From: Cichorium intybus
Taxonomy: Eukaryota; Streptophyta; Magnoliopsida; Asterales; Asteraceae
Reading direction: 5' to 3'
DNA length: 64,000 nucleotides
NCBI GenBank assembly: GCA_023525715.1
Contig: JAKNSD010000080.1
Coordinates: 288,501 to 352,500, forward strand
Made by a program: the position numbers and the translations under genes. Positions 12,101 through 21,467 of the stretch are shown here, piece after piece; the stretch's first letter is position 1; every line of letters begins with the position of its first letter. The notes under the pieces were generated by a model, which saw nothing but the letters and a program-made list of their open reading frames with translations, searched no databases and was not told the origin of the DNA.

Positions 12101-13144
12101 ACTATTAATGTTCTTAGAAGAGAATAACTGTGAAACATTTTCCCAGTTTATGTTGTCACTCAGGTTCTGTGGATCTTGTACTTCTTTTGAAGTCCTTGAA
12201 CTGTTTAAGGGTTCAATTCAATCACTTATTCTGATAAGTGAAGCCATGTTCGTCATACCGATTGACAAATATCGCGGAGTACAACCAATTGTGTTCTATT
12301 TGAGGATTCGAGCAGTACACATAGCAACTGATGTGTTCGTTGCTCCTAATCTCAATCTCTTTTACATCTCTATGTAAACTTATGGCTTTGTTAATTTTTT
12401 TCAAGACTTGCAATCTTCAGTTGACTCTAAGTCAACTGATTCCAAAATCCTATCCTCTGGATCTTTGGGTGATTCATTTCTTGCCACTTGTGCTTTATAA
12501 AGACCTTAATCATCATCTGACTCTAAGTCAAATGATTCCAAAGTCCTGTCCAACTGGATCTTTGGTTGATTCACTTCTTGACACATTAAGAACTCAACTC
12601 ATCAGGTGACTCTAAGTCAGGTGATTCCAAAGTCCTGTCCAACTGGACCTTTGGTTGAATTGATTCTTATAACATTAACAATCATAAGGGACACAATTCC
12701 TAAAATCCAAACACTTTGGATGCATTCAACTTTCAAGTTATTACTAACTATGCATTCAACACAATCATACAACATTTCAAGGATATTTCAAACAACATGT
12801 GTTAAAAGAAAATTAACAACTTTATTAAAACAAAAATCCTTGCACAATGTACTATATGATAGACAATGTCATACGCATCTAAAAGCTAATAACAATATTT
12901 CAATATCTAACTAAACTTCAAAACTGCATGAGTCGGAAATCCAATCCAAATGTGCTCCTATGCACCAGAGTCCCGTACCTTACTGATTCCTTGCATACAA
13001 ACCAAAATGTGACTATCTCATTATGTATCAAGGAATTATGGAACATGAGTTTTGAGGTTTTTTAGATATACCTGAGCTTTCAAAAGGTTTTGACTTTGGA
13101 GTGTCTTTCAATCTTTCCGCGACTGTATCCGATTCTGTGGATTT
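9192..13144 (-). other. COP-2 3' region without recognisable coding sequence
   Basis: This 4-kb stretch between gag and 3' LTR has only short frames without copia protease, integrase, RT or RNase H motifs. About 9192-9960 is the reverse-complement counterpart of the COP-1 3' region (17850-18648), so this part is shared by descent. The leader motif recurs here at 10286-10310 and 11246-11270 in the same orientation relative to the element. Diverged remnants below motif level cannot be excluded. Confidence 0.7.
12422..12660. repeat. Three tandem 85-97-bp units behind COP-2 gag
   Basis: Units begin GACTCTAAGTCA near 12423, 12520 and 12609 and share GATTCCAAA followed by GTCCAACTGGA or a close variant. 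They lie about 500 bp downstream of the gag stop in the element's orientation. Confidence 0.8.
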
Positions 13145-13876
13145 CTAGCTTAAGACATATCCAGACGATCTGGATCGTTTCTTGCTGTGTCTTTCCACTG
13201 GACTTAATCCAGAAGTAGCTGAACCATTGGAGCTATGCCTGTCCAAGAGTGACTCGTATAAAGTCAACAGTGGACGCATTTCCATTAAGGTCTTTTTCTG
13301 GTCTTCCTTTCTATACGTCTGAATGAACAGATCATACTTACTAGTCAGTGAAGCGAGTAGAGTGTTAACACTCGACTCCTGACTCATGGAATAACCAAGT
13401 TTGTACAATTCGCCTATGTATGCTTCAATCTGAAGAACATGCGAATCGATGCTACTTCCTTCTTTTAACTTACACTCTGCAAGTCTTTTGAAGATCCTAG
13501 CCCGTTCCTCTTCAACCGGTTTTTGGAACCTTTCCTCAACCGATTGCATTAGCTCATATGGCCCTAAGGATTCAAAATCCTTGCGGAACTCGGGGTCAAT
13601 GGTCAGTAGCATGAGGTCACGAATCTTTCTGGATTCATCAACTAAGAGGTTACGCTTATCATAAAGGCTCTTTATGATGACTTGTTTCGGTGGAACCGGG
13701 ATCGGATACTCGGTGAGATGAAGCTTGCCCGCAATGACGAGAACCCGTCTCCAATTGCGAAGCCATTCTTTACAGTTAAGGCCTGTCAGCCTTTCCATAT
13801 TTAGCAGGTGCTTTCTGATGATCTCAGAAAAGGGTGAAGGAGGAGAGGGAGGAGAATAGACACTTGATTCAGACAT
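13145..13876 (-). CDS. COP-2 gag-like protein
   Basis: A 243-codon frame starts MSESSVYSPPSPPSPF. The pattern LTGLNCKEWLRNWRRVLVIA corresponds to the GxNxxxW start of copia gag domains of the UBN2/Retrotran_gag_2 type. LKEGSSIDSHVLQIEAYI and LASLTSKYDLFI match later blocks of that family. The C-terminus is basic (RHSKKRSRSSGY), but no CCHC knuckle is present, so RNA binding may rely on the basic tail. It is the only coding gene seen in COP-2 and has no internal stop, although the LTRs have diverged by about 3%. The sequence is clearly different from COP-1 Gag. It might alternatively be the N-terminal half of a longer gag cut by the stop. Confidence 0.8.
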   Translation of the reverse strand: MSESSVYSPPSPPSPFSEIIRKHLLNMERLTGLNCKEWLRNWRRVLVIAGKLHLTEYPIPVPPKQVIIKSLYDKRNLLVDESRKIRDLMLLTIDPEFRKDFESLGPYELMQSVEERFQKPVEEERARIFKRLAECKLKEGSSIDSHVLQIEAYIGELYKLGYSMSQESSVNTLLASLTSKYDLFIQTYRKEDQKKTLMEMRPLLTLYESLLDRHSSNGSATSGLSPVERHSKKRSRSSGYVLS

Positions 13877-13923
13877 CTACAATAAACAGAATTTTATTAG
13901 TTTAATTAATCCTTTTAAATAAT

Positions 13924-14225
13924 TGTTAATATATGTGGAGCCCAAGAGTGTCTCTCCAAAAGAGCCCTAGTGGAGAGAGGGGAGACTCCAACATATATAC
14001 AAACTCATGAGACCGTGTCGCACCAATGTGGGATACACTAACACTCCCCCTCAGAGACGTAGGCTCGATGAGGTTACAGGGTGCGGGACACTGGCTCTGA
14101 TACCATGTAAATATATGTGGAGGCCAAGAGTGTCTCTCCAAAAGAGCCCTAGTGGAGAGAGGGGAGACTCCAACATATATACAAACTCATGAGACCGTGT
14201 CGCACCAATGTGGGATACACTAACA
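13924..14225 (-). mobile_element. TRIM: 302-bp miniature LTR element
   Basis: Two 120-bp direct repeats (13924-14043 and 14106-14225) flank a 62-bp interior. The interior holds the complement of TGGTATCAGAGCC (14093-14105), a tRNA-iMet primer site abutting the right repeat. It also holds CTCCCCCTCAGAG (14044-14056), the complement of a purine tract abutting the left repeat. Both repeats have TG...CA ends, and ATAAT is duplicated exactly at 13919-13923 and 14226-14230. There is no coding capacity. The repeats contain CCCACATTGG on the minus strand, a phrase I recall from other plant TRIMs. Confidence 0.93.
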
Positions 14226-15406
14226 ATAATTACCCAATATATTATTTATTAAGGCTAGGACCCAAAATACCCCAACTATGGTGTGAAGAGGGATGCCGTA
14301 ATCACAACATAATGGTCATTAAGGTAGATAATACACTTATCAATTTCATCTTATGAAATTCCTAGATCTGTTGAGACACATTGAACTGTTCAATGGCATG
14401 TTTAGTCTCGGATGTGCCCCACTGTTTGTGACTGGGATGCCGAGGATCACAAACCGGGTGTGAATAACCATGAAAATTAGCTTGGTACTCTCGAAGTCGA
14501 TTGCCATCTCTAATTAATGTGCCGGTTAACCACACACGCTCCGTTAATAATGACAAAATCGAAAAACCCATTGCAAGTCTTTGCGGACCCCAGTTGGCGT
14601 GCCGGTAAACCACACACGCTCCACCAACGTTCCACAAAGTGCAATGTGCAATTCCATGGATTAGCACCAATTCACATTTTTATCCTAAAGTAACTAGATT
14701 GGGTTTTGTTTGAGGTTCTAGTACTTTCAATTATAGCATTATACTTTTAAGAGGCTTAGCGGTTCTATCAAACCCGTTCGGCTAACGACACTCGACTGAC
14801 CAGGAGAGCGGTGGGTAAGAGTAGATACCCATTAGACTAACATTTTATAGTCAGTCGCCTTATACCCTCTTTATAGGACAGTTTTGTGAATGAGGCCTAC
14901 TTGCGGTAAGACTAACCAATTTTCTTATATATAAATAATTAACTTTTAATCATAAATATATAAGATATATTTTAATCTTATTAAAATATTTTAGAATTAA
15001 TTATCTTATAATTTTCGCAAATTTTAAACTATTTTTTCGAAAATTTAAATTAATTCTTTAAGCTGATTTAATTGGTCTTTTAATTAACAATTAATTAAAC
15101 TAATTAAATCTAAGATAGATTTCATAAAATTAGTCAAATTAATTTTTCTATCTTGGTCCTTATATGGTTCGAAATTTACATGCCAAAATTAAAGGAGGTT
15201 CTAGTTATTTAATTAATCCAATTACCAAAATAACAACACACTAAATAAGGCAAGTAAATCAAGCAAATCAAGGGGGGACCAAGGGTGGCGGCTAGGGTTA
15301 GGAAACCCTAGCCTAGGCCACGAAATTAAGGCCACCCAATGGTTTATTTTCGAAAACTCTTTGAACAAACAAGCAGCTTATATCAATTCACAAGAAAACA
15401 GCCTAT
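14226..15406 (-). other. COP-2 leader with paired motif and short conserved frame
   Basis: Between TRIM and primer site, the minus strand carries two copies of the motif with core GTGTGGTTTACCGGCAC at 14599-14623 and 14519-14542, start spacing 80 nt. A 102-codon frame at 14362-14670 covers both and ends in GYSHPVCDPRHPSHK, which also occurs in the COP-1 leader. The rest (14700-15400) is AT-rich and shows nothing else I can name. Confidence 0.7.
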
Positions 15407-15418
15407 GCTCTGATACCA
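15407..15418 (-). promoter_or_regulatory. COP-2 primer-binding site (tRNA-iMet)
   Basis: The plus strand reads GCTCTGATACCA, the complement of TGGTATCAGAGC, one base from the 5' LTR. Confidence 0.9.
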
Positions 15419-15419
15419 C

Positions 15420-16184
15420 TGAAGGGTTTTCTAGCAAACAATGAACAAATAATATGTTATGGTTCACATGCAACCCTAGAAAGATCTATGTTTTCTTCTA
15501 TGAAGATAATAAACTAAAATCCTAAGGCCAACAATTATTTCTAGAGAATTAAATGAGAAAAACCAACCTTTGATTTTAATCCAGAAGCCAGCAGCACAAG
15601 TGTCCTGCCTCAAATGGAAGTCACACCCAAAGCAATGGAGAAGACAGTTCAGCAAAGTAGTCTTGTTCAAAAGTGGCGCCAAAAAGGAGGTACCAGGAGC
15701 CTCCTTTTATAGCCTCCAAGGGTTACAGCTGAAACCCTAAGGAGCATTCTTAGTGGGCAAGCCTGTTGACCACTTGGACCAGGCTTCTAAACCCTAGCTA
15801 GGGTTTTCGCCAACCTCTGGAGGAGCCTCCAGGTTGGAGCCATTTTGGTCCCTGGTTTTCTCTCTGCCAGTTATTCAACTATTGAATAAATACAAACCAG
15901 TCCCTGCACCTTTAATTAATTAATTTAATCACTGAATTAATTCCAATTAATTCTAGATTAAATCTTAATTAATTATTATAGTTTCTAATTAATATATTAA
16001 CACTTAAATATATTAATAAACCATTTAATTAATTCTATTGATTTATTAAACAATTAATAAGTCAACCCTTTACTCTACTGAACTCTATCCTAACCTCCAG
16101 CTATGAGGGCAACTCAAATGGACTTTTCTTCTATAAATAAGATAAACATAATTATAAGTCATGGCTTAGACACCTAATCCAATA
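15420..16184 (-). repeat. COP-2 5' LTR
   Basis: It matches 8428-9191 in length and sequence. Its outer terminus reads CCAATA instead of CCAACA, a single transition at the TG end. It is followed by the target duplication AGGAC (16185-16189). Confidence 0.93.
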
Positions 16185-16189
16185 AGGAC

Positions 16190-17789
16190 ACTGATAAATT
16201 TGGATGAACCTGCTAACAACTAGGAAGCAATTGCGGGCCCTGAGTCTGCCAAGTGGAAAGAGGCCACAGATAGCGAGATCAAGTCCATGTATGACAATCA
16301 AGTTTAGAACTTGGTTGACAACGTACCGGGTCGAAAGACAGTCGGGTGCAAATGGATCTTCAAGAAGAAGACCGGCATGGACGGAAAGGTACACACTTTC
16401 AAGGCAAGACTGGTTGCGAAGGGCTTTACTCAAACCCCAGGGGTTGACTATGACGAGACCTTCTCACAAGTAGCCAAGATAAAGTCTATTAGGATAATGC
16501 TGGCCATAGCTGCATTTCATGACTATGAAATTTGGCAGATGGACGTCAAAACCGCTTTCCTTAATGGGAAGTTGACTGAGGATGTTTACATGAATCAGTC
16601 AGAGGGTTTTGTCGACGCAAAGCATCCCAATAAGGTGTGTAAGCTTGAGAGATCGATCTACGGATTGAAGCAAGCTTCTCGCAGCTGGAATGTTTGTTTC
16701 CATGACAAAGTCAAAGAGTTTCGCTTCTCTAGGAGCGAGGATGAGTCATGCGTATATGTCAAGGCTAGTGGGAGTATAGTCACATTTCTGATGTTGTATG
16801 TCGATGACATACTGCTCATGGGAAACGATATTCCAACCTTTCAAGATGTCAAGGCTTGGCTTGGGAAATGTTTCGCCATGAAGGACCTAGGACATGCTGC
16901 CTATATTCTCGGGATAAGAATATTGAGAGATAGGAAGAAGAGACTAATTGGGCTTAGTCAGGGTACATACTTGGAAAAGGTACTAAAAAGGTTTAGTATG
17001 GAAAATTCCAAGAAGGGAGAGCTGCCTATCCAAAGTAATGCAAAATTGAGTAAGACTCAAAGTTCGAGTACAGACGAGGAAATAGCTGAAATGAGTCGGG
17101 TACCTTACGCTTCGGTTGTAGGATCGATTATGTACGCTATGACGTGTACTCGCCCTAACGTGGCTTTTGCTTTGAGCATGGTCAGTCGGTACCAGGGTAA
17201 CACTGGAAGGGCGCATTGGATAGCTGTGAAAAATATACTCAAGTATCTACGAAGAACAAAGAACATGGTGTTAGTCCTCGGTGGCAGTGATACCTTGAGA
17301 GTTGAAGGATACACAAATGCCAGTTTTCAGACGGATAGAGACAGTGGTCGGTCTCAATCGGGCTGGGTATTCCTCTTGAACGGTGGAGCAGTTACTTGGA
17401 AAAGTTCCAAGCAAGAAACAGTGGCTGATTCTACGTGCGAATCAGAGTACATAGCAGCAAGTGAAGCGTCAAAGGAAGCTGCTTGGCCGAAGAACTTTAT
17501 CAGTGACCTTGGAGTAGTCCCGAGTATTCAAGAGGCCTTGGAACTGTTCTGCGATAATGAAGGTGCGGTCGCCTTGACAAAGGAACCGTGAGACCATGGA
17601 AAGTCCAGGCATATCGACAGAAAGTACCACTACATAAGACATAGAGTAGAAGAAGGTCACCTCCTTGTAAAGTGGGTATCATCGGAAGATAATCCTGCAG
17701 ATCCCTTGACAAAGGCTCTGAGTAGGATTAAACATAATCAGCATGCTAGGAGCATTGGATTAAGAGATTATATAAGTTTTTGTAATTAG
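16190..17789 (+). pseudogene. COP-1 pol, second part (RT and RNase H)
   Basis: The pol frame resumes after COP-2 in the phase expected once one AGGAC copy is discounted. RT blocks include VGCKWIFKKKTGMDG, IWQMDVKTAFLNG and the catalytic YVDDILLMG near 16796-16824. RNase H blocks include GYTNASFQTDRDSGRSQSG (normally TDADFQSD-like) and ESEYIAASEASKEA. Stops at 16221 (TAG), 16305 (TAG for an expected tryptophan) and 17589 (TGA for an expected arginine) break it; the frame ends at TAG 17787-17789. It would have copied element RNA into DNA. Confidence 0.9.
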
Positions 17790-18648
17790 ATAGGTTTTGA
17801 AACTTGTAACAATGCTATTGTATTTGACTTTTGTGATTTAATAATGGATATTTATTAATGAGTAATGGTTAATGAGTAATGGTTTACAAATTTTGTCAAT
17901 GCTTTATCATTGTGTTTCATTTCGCATGTTTTACTTCCTGAATAATTGGATTATTCAAATATCCACAGTCGCTCATGCTTTTAGGGAGTAAGTATGAAGT
18001 AAGACTGTCATGAATTAGTTGTAGATTGTCTAAGGAGTTAGACATTGCAATAAGATTGTTGCAACATTCATGAGTACTTGGAAATGGAGATTTGAGTATT
18101 GGATAAACCCGCGCTCAATGGATTGCTTCATGGATTACATCACGAGCAATGTTGAGACGATAATATCTTTTGATCTTTAAGCTAAGACATATAAGTTGTG
18201 ATTTACTAGGCGGTTGTTCATTGATAATACGAAAACACATCGGTAACTCGGTGTTATAAAACGTGTTGTTGTGAATAATTTGGCAGGTAAAAGACATAAG
18301 TATATGAGTCGAAGTTTATTCGTCCCTTGACCCTAACGGGGAACAGATATCTGTAGGCCTCTCGATGAATTCGAAGTTGACTAAAATGGTTGGCCAACCG
18401 GGACTAAAACGGTAGTCTAAGAGTCATATGTAAATCGGAAATCGAGGAACAGTAAATCAGACCAGATTGATTTTAATCCATGTCTTAAGTCTAAAAAATA
18501 TCTTGTTGGACGGAGGATCATCTAATCACTTATCTATGGACAGAACTGATTAGATCAGAGTTTGGCAGCGTTTTTAGGAAGCTACAAGTGCTGGTTAATT
18601 TGAGGTTAAATGGGTAATTATAGTCATAGACTTATCCAAGTGGGAGAC
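17790..18648 (+). other. COP-1 3' untranslated region and purine tract
   Basis: There is no coding frame. The sequence from about 17850 is the reverse-complement counterpart of COP-2 9192-9960. It ends with CCAAGTGGGAGAC, the purine-rich primer for plus-strand synthesis, directly before the 3' LTR. Confidence 0.8.
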
Positions 18649-19422
18649 TGTTGGATTAGGTGTCTAAGTCATGACTAATAATTAGTATTTACCTAATTAA
18701 TAGTAGCACAGTCCATTTGGGTTGCCCTCATGGCTGGAGGTTTGGTAGAAAATTCGGTAAAGAGAGAGATTGATTTATTATGTGAGTAATAAATCAACAT
18801 GAATTAAATATATGGTTTATTAATACATTAAAGTGATAATATATTAATTAGAAACTATATTAATTAATTAGGAATTAATCCAGAATTAATTGGATTTAAT
18901 TTGGGGATTAATTTAATTAATTAAAGGTGCAGGGACTGAAACTGTAATTATTCAATAGTTGAGTAAGTGACAGTGGGAGTGACCAGTGGATTTCGATTTC
19001 TATATATGGTATATTGAAATTTCGAAATTAATATAATAAAGGATAAATAGGAGTTTGAATTGTAAGATAAAAGGTTTATCTTATTTGAATTCAAAAGGGT
19101 TTATCTCTTAAGGCTTATCAACTAGTCATCTGGAAACTATAAATAGGGGTCCCTGGGCACCATATGAGTTCGCCAATTCTAAATACTCTCTCTAAGATTT
19201 TCGATTCCATAAACCTCTAGCTTGGGTGTGACTTCCATTTGAGGCAAGAGATTTCTGTTGCTTAGTTTCCAAGAAACACTAAAAGGTTGGTTTTTCTATT
19301 TTTTTTCTTTTGGTTAATTTCTTGTGGCCTTTAGGTTTTGTTATATGTACAAGAGTAGAAAACATAGATCCTCATAGGTTGCATGTGAACTTAGGTTATT
19401 TAGTTCATGGTTTGCAGAAAAC
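18649..19422 (+). repeat. COP-1 3' LTR, lacking its last bases
   Basis: It begins TGTTGGATTAGG and matches 3873-4652 until GAAAAC, where the copies separate; about six terminal bases present in the 5' copy are missing. The next bases belong to the ATH-1 LTR. Confidence 0.88.
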
Positions 19423-19579
19423 TTCTTCTATTTTGTACGCATTTAACCCCTGTTTATATCTTTTCTTTCCAAACAAGCACTGACACAAAAAGTGAGAATA
19501 CCACAGGATATATGATATAATTTCACCAAGAATAGGGCCTAACAACGACTAAAATACTTTATATTACTAGGCGTTGTCA
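19418..19579 (-). repeat. ATH-1 5' LTR, distal piece with 118-bp duplication
   Basis: Bases 19418-19535 repeat 3755-3872 with about one difference. Bases 19536-19579 complete the LTR to GTTGTCA. The duplicated stretch ends with AATAG, the five bases left of COP-1, so the flanking duplication is 118 bp instead of five. Confidence 0.88.
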
Positions 19580-20192
19580 ATATAGTAATTAAATGAAGAC
19601 AAAACTTCATATATGGTCCATGTGGATGTGGTTTCATAGGATATCGAGTTTGGTCCCTAACTTTTAAAAACCTCATGCCTAGTTCCCGTGGTTTCAATTT
19701 TCTATCATGAATGGTGCCCTACCCATATAAAAAGACTTTTATACCCTTTTCATTTTATTTTATCTTTTTCTTTAAAAAATTTTATATTAAAAAAAGAAAA
19801 AAAAGTAAATACCCTTAGTCCCTCCCTCTCTCTACTTTCTCTCTCTACCCATTTCTCTCAACCATTCGGTTCCAGTAAAGGCATCCACCCATTTCACTCA
19901 AGAAAGTTATGATCTTGTTGCGTAAATGGAAAAGGAAGCAAATATCCGATCAGAAAAATCCGATTTCTGGCGACTTGGATGATTTCATCTACCTTCTTTT
20001 AACTCAAGAAAATCTGACACAAAGACATCACTGAAAGCCCTAAAAGGTTTACGCATCTCAATAATCCTTAAAACACTCCAAGATTAAATCAGATTACTGA
20101 TTCGTTGAGTCAAAATCTCCAAGACATTATCTTGATTTCGACGGTTCAGCCGTAGTAATCTAACCATATATATTCTCTTTTGGATTGGTATT

Positions 20193-20568
20193 TCAATCCA
20201 AACATCCGACTGCAACAGGAAAGGAAATGACGGGCGTAATCGAAGGTGTGGAATCCACCTGGTCATTAAGCGAAGCATCTCTCACCAACTCAGCAGCATC
20301 CGCCTGCAACAGACTCACCCGAATCACCGACACCGTTGTCTGTACTTTCTTCACGCTGTGAGCCGCCTGGTAAAACCCTGGTACTGTGCCCCTGCCCAGT
20401 GGGACTCCATGGTAAATGATGATATTGAATGTAGAATCACGGTACTTGATCCCGACTATGTTGACGTTTTGTCGGTAAAAAGCATGCTTATGACGAGGGA
20501 TAGAGAGGCGGAGCTCGGGGAGTCGACGACGGAGGTGAAGAAATTGGTGGTAGCGAAGTTTATGTATT
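20193..20568 (-). pseudogene. Captured LEA-2/NHL-like gene fragment
   Basis: The minus frame reads through phrases typical of plant LEA-2 (LEA14/NDR1-HIN1-like) proteins: KYRDSTFNIIIYHGVPLGRG, TVPGFYQAAHSVKKVQTTV and LLQADAAELVRDASLNDQV, ending CLD and a stop at 20193-20195. LEA-2 domain proteins are usually anchored near membranes and linked to stress or defence. No membrane segment or start is included here, so it is a C-terminal piece. Identification is by remembered family pattern only. Confidence 0.6.
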
Positions 20569-20791
20569 GAACGGTGACTTGTTAGAGATCGAATTGGGGC
20601 TTTTGGGTTTGATTGCGAGGACGATGACGAGTAGAGTTTCCGAATTTTTTAGGAGCAAGAGAGAGATTCATTTCTTCGTCATTGGAATCGCCCATTCTTA
20701 CCCTCATACTTTCATTAAAATTGGTCAGGGGCTCTCCGCCAGACCTGATCTCTGCCTACCGGAATTCCTTGAAAAGCTTTCTGAACTCCAG
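20567..20791 (+). pseudogene. Captured ABC1/AarF-like kinase exon
   Basis: The frame contains HTFIKIGQGLSARPDLCLPE followed by FLEKLSELQ, which matches the KxGQ motif region (TFIKxGQxLSTRPDLxPxE) of ABC1/ADCK atypical kinases. The match ends at CAG with GTAAAA directly behind it, a canonical 5' splice site at 20792, so one exon and part of its intron were captured. Kinase catalytic parts are absent. ABC1K proteins act in plastids or mitochondria in quinone metabolism; this fragment cannot. Confidence 0.7.
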
Positions 20792-21111
20792 GTAAAACTA
20801 AAACCACCATCTCTTTTCTCTCTATCTCAATCCAGATATCATATGCTTAACATGGCACCATTTGATGATTAATCGGGACGTTTTACCAACATTTTCCGAT
20901 GCAAATGCATTTACATGAGTTTCGTTAACCTATTCATCCCGAATCTCGACATATGTCTTGCTCCATCGAATCTATGCAACAATGGGGTGTTGGGGACATT
21001 GTCGAGAAGGGTTTGGGTAAGGGTAGGAATTAGGGTTGGTGTGGTACTTTTTGTTTTTTATTTTCTTTTGTTTGCTTTAAAAGTAAGATTTAGTTAAAAA
21101 ATCTAAATGAA
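20792..21111 (+). other. Pack-MULE interior, remaining captured sequence
   Basis: Sequence after the splice donor looks like intron, with a T-rich stretch near 21050-21075. A short open stretch at 20915-21097 is not recognisable. I see no further gene. Confidence 0.5.
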
Positions 21112-21261
21112 AGTAAAAAAGGTAAACAAGTCATTTCATATGGGTGAAGGACCGACCACGATAAAAAATGAAATCACGGTGACTAGGCGTGAAATTTTTA
21201 AAAGTTAGGGACCAAACTTGATATCATCTGAAACCACAGGGACCATTTATGAAGTTTTGTC

Positions 21262-21467
21262 ATAAATGAATACCGAAAAAGGATCATGGATAAAAAAAAC
21301 TTATATTTGAAAGAGTTTATTTCATAAAAAACCGTATATTTTCAACTTTTTTCTGTTTAAACCAAAAACTTTATTTTTTTTCAAAAAAGATCTAAATTTT
21401 GGAGGAATTTTTTAATTTAGCACATTTACCTGATTTTACAAGTTACATATACGTTTTTTTTTTTCAG
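21262..21467. other. Short AT-rich spacer
   Basis: After the Pack-MULE duplication there are about 200 bp of A/T-rich sequence with poly-T runs and nothing recognisable. Confidence 0.5.

Larger units (their letters stand above)
8428..16184 (-). mobile_element. COP-2: copia-related element with gag but no visible pol
   Basis: LTRs of about 765 bp lie at 8428-9191 and 15420-16184, with exact target duplications AGGAC. On the minus strand the order is LTR, tRNA-iMet primer site, leader with nested TRIM, a 243-codon gag (13145-13876), a 4-kb stretch without recognisable pol, purine tract, LTR. LTRs and part of the 3' region are homologous to COP-1. This resembles TR-GAG/LARD-type nonautonomous elements, which use proteins of related elements. 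The LTRs differ at roughly 24 positions, so its age is similar to COP-1. Confidence 0.9.
3873..19422 (+). mobile_element. COP-1: Ty1/copia element with nested COP-2
   Basis: Direct LTRs lie at 3873-4652 and 18649-19422, with a tRNA-iMet primer site at 4654-4666 and a purine tract ending at 18648. Gag, protease, integrase, RT and RNase H come in copia order on the plus strand but are broken by nonsense codons and by COP-2 (8428-16184). The LTRs differ at roughly 25 of 770 positions by eye, so this is among the older insertions. The left end is a normal TG terminus after AATAG, but the right end is abnormal (see 19418-19579). Confidence 0.93.
1..19579 (-). mobile_element. ATH-1: Athila-like Ty3/gypsy element, partial, interrupted
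   Basis: Degraded gag and protease lie on the minus strand at 1-2806, followed by a tRNA-Asp primer-binding site (2930-2946) and a 5' LTR that starts at 2952. The LTR is broken at 3872 by the copia element COP-1 and resumes to 19579, ending GTTGTCA. Its rejoined length is about 965 bp. The gag, protease and primer site match ATH-2 (39157-57556), so both are one family. The element continues past the left edge, so its 3' LTR and any pol are not visible. The Athila assignment rests on the tRNA-Asp primer, the gag type and the DLGAS protease motif. Confidence 0.85.
19598..21261. mobile_element. Pack-MULE-like element with two captured gene fragments
   Basis: Terminal inverted repeats of about 150 bp (19598-19745 and about 21112-21261) begin GACAAAACTTCATA and GACAAAACTTCATAA and continue with GGTCC(A/C)TGTGG and GTTTGGTCCCTAACTTTT. 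The flanks are TTAAATGAA (19589-19597) and ATAAATGAA (21262-21270), a 9-bp target duplication with one mismatch, which fits Mutator-like elements; read as 8 bp (TAAATGAA) it is exact. No transposase is present. The interior carries a LEA-2-like fragment on minus and an ABC1-kinase-like exon on plus, so this is a nonautonomous gene-capturing element. Confidence 0.82.

Noticed and set aside
20915..21097. Small frame behind the ABC1K fragment as a gene
   Set aside because: It follows a splice donor in probable intron sequence and has no recognisable domain.
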